DNA of 64,000 nt from Streptomyces phaeoluteigriseus (GTDB taxonomy: Bacteria; Actinomycetota; Actinomycetes; Streptomycetales; Streptomycetaceae), in NCBI RefSeq assembly GCF_001896135.2, contig NZ_MPOH02000004.1, forward strand, positions 48,874-112,873, written 5' to 3'. The notes under the pieces are model-generated. The model did no database searches. It saw only the letters and a program-made list of their open reading frames with translations, and was not told the DNA's origin. Both the position numbers and the translations under genes were made by a program. Below are positions 1 through 7,945 of this stretch, one piece after another. How positions within the stretch are numbered: the first letter of the stretch is position 1; every line of letters begins with the position of its first letter.

Positions 1-449
1 TCGAGGGCCTTGTTGCTGTGGCGTGAGATGAACCTGACGTAGCCGTCCGAGCTGTCGGCCATCCGCCACTGCTGGTTGGTGGCGTTCAGGTCGGTCCACT
101 GGACGATCGGGCCGCCGTTCGCGGTGGACCAGTTGTGTACGTCCAGCACCTTGCCCGAGTGGCGGGACTTGATGCGGTAGTAGCCGTCCCCGGAATCGAC
201 GAACTGCCACTGCTGCTGGTTCTGGTCGTTCCTGGTCCACTGCGTGATGCGGGCGCCGTCGTTGGTCGCCATGTTGTAGACGTCCAGGGCCTTGCCGCTG
301 TTGCGGTTGACCAGCACATACGAGGCGTTGGGGTCTACGGTCGCCGCGCCGGCGGGCTGGGCACCGAGGAAGGTGGCCACGAGCAGCAGGGGCGCCAGGA
401 CGGCTAGTAAGCGTCTTGGACGGACCGGGGACGGGTGGCGAAACCACAT
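1..449 (-). CDS. Secreted ricin-type (CBM13-like) lectin domain protein, C-terminus outside window
   Basis: Read on the minus strand from ATG at 449; the gene runs off the left edge after about 149 codons. AAAGGAG lies nine bases before the ATG. The N-terminus is a signal peptide (basic start, hydrophobic core, A-G-A-A cleavage region near residue 35). It is followed by lectin repeats with NRNSGKALDV, RHSGKVLDV and RHSNKALE, and Q-x-W signatures (QQWQF, NQQWRM), as in RICIN/CBM13 beta-trefoil domains that bind plant polysaccharides. The first 100 residues closely resemble the lectin part of the esterase starting at 2653, so the two are paralogues flanking the xylanase. A catalytic domain may follow outside the window. 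Role as a cell-wall or xylan-binding secreted protein is inferred. Confidence 0.85.
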   Translation of the reverse strand, partial: MWFRHPSPVRPRRLLAVLAPLLLVATFLGAQPAGAATVDPNASYVLVNRNSGKALDVYNMATNDGARITQWTRNDQNQQQWQFVDSGDGYYRIKSRHSGKVLDVHNWSTANGGPIVQWTDLNATNQQWRMADSSDGYVRFISRHSNKAL

Positions 450-525
450 CGGAGGGCACTCCTTTGGGGGCAGGGGTGAGAGGACCCCGACGAACCACGG
501 AGGGGCTGCCGGGGCGGGGGTAATC

Positions 526-539
526 TCGAAACATTTCGA
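526..539. promoter_or_regulatory. Palindrome TCGAAA-CA-TTTCGA, possible xylanase-type operator
   Basis: Perfect six-base arms around a two-base centre, about 77 bases upstream of the divergent lectin gene start. The CGAAA-N-TTTCG type of palindrome is known upstream of Streptomyces xylanase genes as a negative control element; use here is inferred from position and sequence. Confidence 0.5.
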
Positions 540-818
540 AGAATTCCCGGAAGCTTCGACGCCACAAGCTAGGAATGCGGGGCCCTCCGGTCAAGGCCTG
601 TCGCCGATCTGTCCACAAACAGCGCCTCCCCTTCGTGATCGGCAAGCTGTCGCGCCGAGCGGAGGCACTCCTGGGTCCGGATACGGCTCACCGGTCCAAG
701 GTGTGCGTGCGGGAGAGAAGTCCAGCATGCGGCGTCCGCATGCTTGTCTGGGCCTCAGCCCGTACGGCATCCGCTGACGGCAGCGCCGGGGTCCGCCGAC
801 CGGCCCGCCGGGATTCCA

Positions 819-850
819 GAAAGTTTCGTTGGTGGAACGGAAAGTTTTCC
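819..850. promoter_or_regulatory. Paired GAAA-N-TTTC palindromes upstream of xlnA
   Basis: GAAA-G-TTTC at 819-827 and GGAAA-GT-TTTCC at 839-850 have centres about 21 bases apart, two helical turns, which would put two bound repressor dimers on the same DNA face. They match the known xylanase-gene palindrome type and lie about 340 bases before xlnA, so they may sit at a distant promoter or serve both divergent genes. Confidence 0.45.
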
Positions 851-858
851 TGCGCTGA

Positions 859-882
859 GTCTTGACGATCCATCGTCAAGAC
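859..882. repeat. Perfect inverted repeat, 11-base arms
   Basis: Arms GTCTTGACGAT and ATCGTCAAGAC are separated by CC. The left arm contains TTGACG, a possible -35 box. The tight symmetry suits an operator better than a terminator, since no gene ends nearby. Confidence 0.6.
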
Positions 883-908
883 CTCAATCATCCCGTCTGA
901 GAAACCGG

Positions 909-934
909 CCCTGGTTCGAGATGTCGAACTAGGG
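909..934. repeat. Inverted repeat, 11-base arms with one mismatch
   Basis: CCCTGGTTCGA pairs with TCGAACTAGGG across GATG, with one G-T position. It lies 26 bases after the preceding palindrome, so both may be parts of one control site, or an RNA hairpin in a long xlnA leader. Confidence 0.5.
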
Positions 935-1067
935 CGGCCCTGAGCAATGGGTGCTGCACGGTGAATCCACGCACACCTGTGTCGAGACACCGACGCCGCC
1001 CGCCGTACGTCACCCGACGGCCGAGCGGGTGACGTCGCTGCCGGTTGAGATCGTCCCGGTTCCATGA

Positions 1068-2621
<1,554 letters not shown>

Positions 2622-2652
2622 CGGGACCTGCCACGAGCGAAAGGGCGAATCG

Positions 2653-4022
2653 ATGAAGACCTACGGTGCGGCTTCCCCCGCCCCACCACGAAAACATCCC
2701 TGGCGGTCCCGGGTCGCCGCCGTGGTGGCGGCGACCCTCGCGATCGGCATGCTCGCCGCGGTGCGTCCGGCGCCCGCCGAGGCGGCGACGGTGGACACCA
2801 ATGCCTGGTACGTCCTGGTCAATCGCAACAGCGGCAAGGCGCTGGACGTCACCGGCGCGTCCACCGCCGACGGCGCGCGGGCCGGCCAGTGGACGCGCAA
2901 CGACGCGGCCAACCAGCAGTGGCAGTTCGTGGACTCCGGCGACGGCTTCTACCGCCTCAAGGCCCGGCATTCGGGCAAGGTTCTCGACGTGGCCGGCGCC
3001 TCGACCGCAGACGGTGCCGCGATCCAGCAGTGGGCCGACCACAACGGGGCCAACCAGCAGTTCCGCCTGGCCGACTCCGACGCGGGCCACGTCCGGCTGG
3101 TCAACCGCAGCAGCGGCAAAACGGTGGAGGTGCAGGGCGCCTCCACGCCGACGGCGGCAGCGTCGTCCAGTACACCGACTGGGGCGGCGCCAACCAGCAA
3201 TGGCAGATGGTCAAACTGTCGTCCGGTGGCGGCGGCGGATGCGGCAGTGCCCCGACTCTGGCGAGTGGTACGCACACGTTGCAGAGTGGCGGCAAGAGCC
3301 GCAGCTTCATCCTCAGGGTTCCCGCCAACTACGACAACAGCCGCCCGTACCGGCTGATCTTCGCGTTCCACTGGCGGGGCGGAACCGCCGGCGACGTCGC
3401 CTCGGGCGGCACGAGCGGGAACGCCTGGTCCTATTACGGCCAACAGGAACAGTCGAACAACGGCGCGATCCTCGTCGCCCCCCAGGGCCTCGGCAACGGC
3501 TGGGCCAACGCGGGCGGTGAGGACGTCACCTTCGTCGACGACATGATCCGGCGGATCGAGGGCGGCCTCTGTGTCAACCCGGCACAGCGCTTCGCCACGG
3601 GATTCAGCTGGGGCGGCGGTATGAGTTACGCCCTCGCCTGCAGCCGGGCGAACGTCTTCAGGGCCGTCGCGGTCATCTCCGGCGCTCAGATCAGCGGGTG
3701 CAGCGGAGGCACCCAGCCCATCGCCTACTTCGGGATCCACGGCATCAGCGACTCCGTCCTCAGCATCGCTCAAGGACGGTCCCTGCGCGACAGATTCGTC
3801 AGCACCAACGGCTGCACCCCCCAGAGCCCGCGCGAGCCCGCGCCGGGCAGCCGAACGCACCTCACCACCACCTACGCGGGCTGCCGTGCCGGACACCCGG
3901 TCCAATGGGCCGCGTTCGACGGGGACCACATACCCGGTCCGGTCGACGGCTCCCCCGGCGAAAGCGGCGTCGCCACCTGGACCAAAGCAGAGATCTGGAG
4001 GTTCTTCGCACAGTTCCAGTGA
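2653..4022 (+). CDS. Secreted lectin-domain esterase (PHB depolymerase/feruloyl esterase type), one frameshift
   Basis: Signal peptide (residues 1-44, ending A-E-A-A), a ricin-type lectin domain with three repeats (GKALDVTGASTADG, GKVLDVAGASTADG, GKTVEVQGAST), a glycine linker, then an alpha/beta-hydrolase of the LpqC/PHB depolymerase/feruloyl esterase family. The nucleophile motif is GFSWGGG and a candidate catalytic histidine is in DGDHIPG. Frame 1 runs to about 3147 and the rest continues in frame 3. Restoring one base there gives the expected GASTADGG and a 456-residue protein, so one base is missing near 3145-3150. It follows xlnA closely, so it probably removes acyl or feruloyl groups from xylan; PHB as substrate is less likely in this context. 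Sequencing error or a real mutation cannot be told apart here. Confidence 0.85.
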
Positions 4023-4036
4023 CGCCTGTACCACGG

Positions 4037-4063
4037 GTGGAGCCAGGATCATCCTGGCTCCAC
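4037..4063. terminator. Strong hairpin after the xylanase-esterase operon
   Basis: GTGGAGCCAGGA pairs perfectly with TCCTGGCTCCAC around a TCA loop, 15 bases after the esterase stop. It could also have served the dehydrogenase relic that ends at 4127 from the other side. Confidence 0.8.
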
Positions 4064-4126
4064 TCCGTCGACGTCCCTCCCGGATCCAAGGACGGTCGAC
4101 CCTCTCCGGGCGACCGACCTCACGCC

Positions 4127-4189
4127 CTAGAAGAAGCCGAGCTTCTTCGGGCTGTAGGAACAAAGAATGTTCATCGTCTGCTGGTGGTA
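4127..4189 (-). pseudogene. Displaced 3' end of an aldehyde dehydrogenase gene
   Basis: On the minus strand the last 19 codons read [18 protein letters not shown] then stop, matching the end ([18 protein letters not shown]) of the intact dehydrogenase that stops at 10486. At DNA level about 60 bases agree at roughly 80 per cent, with a 12-base identical block TCGTCTGCTGGT at 4174-4185 and 10533-10544. Homology stops sharply to the right of about 4186. It has no start and is not a gene by itself. The simplest reading is that the original gene end stayed here when about 6.4 kb was inserted. Confidence 0.8.
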
Positions 4190-4807
4190 CACGCTCACCG
4201 TCGCCTCTGACCTGCGGCAAAGAGTGAAATCATCTGCTTCTGAGCTGATCTGGCCCGCACCTGGTCCGGATCTTGATGTGTGATCTGTGGTGTTGGGGTG
4301 GGTTGCACTGGGAGGCGAGGACGGCAATGAGCAGAGGCCCGACGATGTACAGGAGTCCCTGCGCGCTGGTGTCGTGGTCGAGCGCGGCGTGCCGAAGGCG
4401 GGCGTCGAGCAGCACGGCTCGGCCACAGCGCCCGCAGCCCGGCCTCCAGGGACGGAGTGGTCAGGCCGCTAGCGACGATGATGGCCGTGGCCAGGCGAAC
4501 CTCGACATCACCTGACTGTGTGACCCGAGCCTCGACGATGTCGACAGTCCTCCCGCTTTTGAGCTTCTGGTGGCTGAGATCGTTGAGGACCTCCAGTCTG
4601 CTCTCTCGGAGTTCGCTGCGATTGCCGAGACGCTGGAGCAGGCCAAGGCTGATCGCCAGCCTTATGGCGCACCCGGGTCGGAGAGCAAAGAGAACGAGTA
4701 GCCCGAGATACGGTCGCGCTTGGCACGGGGACCGAAAGGGTGCAGGGGACTTGCCAACTGTGCCCCACCCCAGGGCCCTTGTCAGTGCTTCGGTCTAGCC
4801 TTCGGCC
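4190..4807. other. Decayed sequence at the left end of the accessory segment
   Basis: No intact gene in 618 bases. An open plus-strand stretch of 61 codons at 4516-4698 ends in PYGAPGSESKENE and stop. It looks like the helical C-terminus of a lost protein, but a stop precedes it and it has no suitable start. On the minus strand around 4310-4480 there is a broken frame with a hydrophobic segment (GLLYIVGPLLIAVLASQ). Base composition is less GC-rich than the chromosome around it. TAGCCT six bases before the next ATG could be a -10 box of a leaderless transcript. Confidence 0.4.
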
Positions 4808-6427
4808 ATGCGACCGCCTCTCGAAAACGTTCTCCGCAATGCGCTTGTACAGAACCTGGAGCTGATCGAGCCGGGGCTCCGGCCGGTTCAGTTCGAGGAG
4901 TACCCGCTGCCCAACGCACACGGCACTAGGGGCAGCATCGACATCCTGGCCCGTGATCGCCATCAGATGTGGGTGGTCATCGAGCTGAAGCGGTCCCGGT
5001 CCAGCGCGCGGCAAGCCCTGCACGAGGTCAGCAAGTACACCGAGCTTCTCTGCCGGGAAAAGAACCTCGCGCCGGACCGCATTCGTGCGGTGATCGTCGC
5101 CATGCCGGATGACTGGGAGGAACTCCTGATCGCCGTCAGTCATGCCGCGCGTGACTGGAGTCATGATCTTCGCGGATACCGACTGCTCTTGGACAACAAC
5201 GGCACCCCCATCGGGACTGAGCGGGTGGAACTCCTGCCCCCGGCGTTTGAACCCCGCATCACCCCCATCCACAACCTGTTCTTCTTCGCCACGGAGGAAC
5301 AGCGGCAGCAGGGCTGGAGGATCATCAGCAAGGTCGCGGACGAGCTTGGGTCGCTCGACCTGTTGGCGGCGGATCTGGACCGCGTAGCGGAGAAGCACTA
5401 CATCCCTGCGCCTTTCGGCCTTTACCTGGCGATCGGCCGAGTGAACGAGGAATTCGCCGCAGTTGATCTCCTGGGTGGTTACGACGGGCCTGAGCCGTTC
5501 GCCGACGAGCACCAGGCGGAGTACCTGGCCCTCTGCGAGATCTGCAACCGTCTTGCGCGCAGCAAGCTGCACGGAATGAACATGGAGTCCGCACGGCCAG
5601 GGCTGTTGAAGAATCTCCGTGACGCCCCCAACTGGGTGATTCAAGGCTTCCGAGGTACCGGCGCCTACGACGTCACAGCCGCCTTCGAAGAGCAGGACCT
5701 GTTCCGCTTCCTTACTGGGGACGAACGAGGAGACAGTCAGATCCTGTACACGGGCACCGCCAGCCCGCAGGTAGCCAGCCGTTGGAAGGCGTTCCGGCAG
5801 GAGGCTCGGCAGAGCCTGGCCGGCAACCACGAGTGGGATTCGCTGGTGGCCGGTTGGCTCGACGAAGTGGGCCCGAAGGTTGGTGAGGGAGACGTCGGAC
5901 TGCACGTCTACAACCCCTGTGACCTCCTGCAAACAATCACCCATGGGTGGCCAGACAGCCTGGAGAATCTCCTGCCCATGGTCATGGGCGAAGCCGTACC
6001 CCGCCACGGCCTATGCCACTCGGTACGTGGCGCCCTGTGTTGGAACGGCCGAGGCATGTCGTTGCCCGATGCGGTACGGCTCGTGTACCGCGATCCGCTG
6101 TTCCTGATAAGCAACATGTACGCGGGGGCCGTGTGGGAACGTGACCGAGAGCTCTTGGATCTCCTGGGGCTGCACTACGTGCTCCTGGAGAAAATCGGAC
6201 CCGTTGGGTCCGAGGCGACAGTGGCCGAAGAGCACCGCATCTGGATACATCAAGATCAGGGTGCTCGCGTCTACTCCTCGGACACGGATCCTCGCGGGTA
6301 CGCACAGGCTTACGCAACCATTGCGGCTGATGGCGAGATCGTCTCGATCGGGCAGTACCTCAACAGGCATTCCCACGAGGTGGAGCTGGTGGCTCGGGAG
6401 TACCGCGCCTTCACTCATGTCGTCTAA
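4808..6427 (+). CDS. NucS/DUF91-like PD-(D/E)xK nuclease-fold protein with long unknown C-terminus
   Basis: 539 residues. The N-terminal about 120 residues have the restriction-endonuclease core: a leading glutamate (FEEYPLP), GSIDILARD giving the catalytic Asp, VIELKRSRS giving E-x-K, then a helix with Q and Y (ARQALHEVSKYTEL). This is the pattern of NucS/DUF91 endonucleases. The remaining 400 residues match nothing I know; they are soluble, with no zinc motif or helicase. No Shine-Dalgarno sequence precedes the ATG, and a -10-like TAGCCT six bases upstream suggests a leaderless mRNA. Third-position GC is lower than in flanking genes, which suggests transfer. The stop codon touches the left inverted repeat of an IS element, so the native C-terminus may be trimmed. 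DNA cleavage in defence or repair is inferred. Confidence 0.75.
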   Translation: MRPPLENVLRNALVQNLELIEPGLRPVQFEEYPLPNAHGTRGSIDILARDRHQMWVVIELKRSRSSARQALHEVSKYTELLCREKNLAPDRIRAVIVAMPDDWEELLIAVSHAARDWSHDLRGYRLLLDNNGTPIGTERVELLPPAFEPRITPIHNLFFFATEEQRQQGWRIISKVADELGSLDLLAADLDRVAEKHYIPAPFGLYLAIGRVNEEFAAVDLLGGYDGPEPFADEHQAEYLALCEICNRLARSKLHGMNMESARPGLLKNLRDAPNWVIQGFRGTGAYDVTAAFEEQDLFRFLTGDERGDSQILYTGTASPQVASRWKAFRQEARQSLAGNHEWDSLVAGWLDEVGPKVGEGDVGLHVYNPCDLLQTITHGWPDSLENLLPMVMGEAVPRHGLCHSVRGALCWNGRGMSLPDAVRLVYRDPLFLISNMYAGAVWERDRELLDLLGLHYVLLEKIGPVGSEATVAEEHRIWIHQDQGARVYSSDTDPRGYAQAYATIAADGEIVSIGQYLNRHSHEVELVAREYRAFTHVV

Positions 6428-6440
6428 GTGAGCGTTTGAT
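6427..6440. repeat. Left terminal inverted repeat of the IS
   Basis: AGTGAGCGTTTGAT, exact reverse complement of 7534-7547. Its first base is the last base of the nuclease-like gene's TAA stop. Confidence 0.85.
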
Positions 6441-6684
6441 ACGCCTATTGGGCGGTTCATAGCGCTTCTCAGCGACCAAGCGCGAGCGCCGATCCAAGCG
6501 ATCCGCCGGAAATACGGCTTCTGCGGCAATCAGCAGACCAGCTATGCGCCGGGTTCCTTACCAAAGCTCCTGTCTCATTTAGAAACCTACCGGTTCACCC
6601 GAGATGGAGAACGCACGCCCCGGTGCACCCAACACCCCCGCCCACGCCCTGCTCAGACCGGCCGCCACCGCATACCCAGGCATC

Positions 6685-7509
6685 ATGCAGCCCTCACGGC
6701 CCTACCCCAGCGACCTGTCCGACGCCCGCTGGGAACTCATCCGCCCCACCCTCGAAGCCTGGCGCCAAGCCCGCAACGGCATCCGCAAACCCACCCACGA
6801 CCTACGCGCCCTGATGAACGCCATCCTCTACGTCGACCGCACCGGCATCCCCTGGCGCTACCTGCCCCACGACTTCCCACCCCACCAGACCGTCTACGGC
6901 TACTTCGCCCACTGGGAAGCCGACGGCATCTTCGACCAGCTCACCGGCCTCTTACGCGGCAAAGTCCGCCAGGCCGAAGGCCGCACCAGCGAGCCCAGCG
7001 CCTGCCTGATCGACAGCCAGAGCATCAAAACCTCCGCCACCGTCCCCCTGACCAGCCAAGGCATCGACCCCGCCAAGAAAATCATCGGACGCAAACGGCA
7101 CATCGTCACCGACACGCTCGGCCTCCTGCTGGCCGTGGCCGTCACCGCCGCCAGCGTCCACGACTCCGCCGCCGGCACCCAACTCCTGACCCAAGTCCGC
7201 GAGCGCCACCCCACCATCACCAAAGCCTGGGCCGACAACGGCTACAAGACCAAAGCCATCGAACACGCCGCCGAGATCGGCATCGACCTGGAAATCGTCC
7301 AGCGCGATCCCGCCCTCCGCGGCTTTCGCGTCCAGCCCCGCCGCTGGGTCATCGAACGCACCCTCGGCTGGCTTATGCACCACCGCCGCCTGGCCCGCGA
7401 CTACGAAACCCACCCCCACCGCTCAGCCGCCATGATCCAACTCGCCGCCATCAACCTCATGACCCGTCGCCTCACCCACGAAGCCACCCCCAGCTGGCGT
7501 GACAACTAA
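6685..7509 (+). CDS. IS5-family transposase
   Basis: DDE transposase of about 274 residues that would cut and join the element's ends. It begins with YPSDLSDARWELI, typical of this family, then a DNA-binding region with RTGIPWRYLPHDFPP. The catalytic triad is visible: D in LIDSQSIK, D in AWADNGYK, E in WVIERTLGWL. The frame is open from ATG at 6604, but the family start fits the ATG at 6685 better. One TTA codon occurs (near 6951), rare in Streptomyces, and codon use is otherwise compatible with high GC. It looks intact and may be active. Confidence 0.88.
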   Translation: MQPSRPYPSDLSDARWELIRPTLEAWRQARNGIRKPTHDLRALMNAILYVDRTGIPWRYLPHDFPPHQTVYGYFAHWEADGIFDQLTGLLRGKVRQAEGRTSEPSACLIDSQSIKTSATVPLTSQGIDPAKKIIGRKRHIVTDTLGLLLAVAVTAASVHDSAAGTQLLTQVRERHPTITKAWADNGYKTKAIEHAAEIGIDLEIVQRDPALRGFRVQPRRWVIERTLGWLMHHRRLARDYETHPHRSAAMIQLAAINLMTRRLTHEATPSWRDN

Positions 7510-7533
7510 GCCAAATGAAACGGACAAGCAAGA

Positions 7534-7547
7534 ATCAAACGCTCACT
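7534..7547. repeat. Right terminal inverted repeat of the IS
   Basis: ATCAAACGCTCACT, exact reverse complement of 6427-6440, 25 bases after the transposase stop. Confidence 0.85.
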
Positions 7548-7945
7548 GAGTCCCGCGGCGGGTCAGAGGTAATCGGGGGGCACCCAGTTGATGCTGTAGG
7601 TATTCCCGGATCCAGGCCCGCGGGATCGAGTGCACCATTCTCGCCTGCTCCGGGGCGCTCGGGGGGCCGGTACCACTATGCGGCAGGGCTGCTGCCGATG
7701 ATCCGACGGCCCGGCTTAGCGCCGTGACTTGCACGACCGCAGAGATCAGCCCGATGGCCATCGACGACGACCTAGCTCTGCTGGATCGACGGCCAGCGGT
7801 CAGCCATCGGCATCTCAACTTTGCTGCACCAAGAGCAACTCACGTGGTAGGTCTCTGATGTTGTTCTCTTTCTCTGTTTGTCTCAGTCGCTGAAGCAACC
7901 GAAGCATCCGCCCTGACTGACCCGCTGACGTGAGGAGCCCGCACC
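7548..7945. other. Intergenic stretch before the DUF262-AlbA_2 gene
   Basis: 398 bases with no convincing gene. A minus-strand frame ending GNTYSINWVPPDYL near 7570 looks protein-like but has no start and may be a relic. GAGGAG at 7932-7937 is the ribosome binding site of the next gene; pyrimidine-rich, lower-GC sequence at 7860-7900 may hold its promoter. Confidence 0.4.

Larger units (their letters stand above)
6427..7547 (+). mobile_element. IS5-family insertion sequence
   Basis: A DDE transposase gene lies between perfect 14-base inverted repeats at 6427-6440 and 7534-7547. Its length, about 1.1 kb, is normal for IS5-family elements. The left non-coding arm is unusually long (about 240 bases) and the right one short. 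Flanks are CTA on the left and GAG on the right, so no clean target duplication is visible; the copy may be old or one flank may have recombined. Confidence 0.8.

Noticed and set aside
4516..4698. Open stretch of 61 codons taken as a small gene
   Set aside because: No start codon in a suitable place and a stop directly before it; best seen as a relic.
6567..6582. TGTCTCATTT near the transposase considered as the true IS end
   Set aside because: Only a partial match to the right side, while 6427-6440 and 7534-7547 match perfectly over 14 bases.
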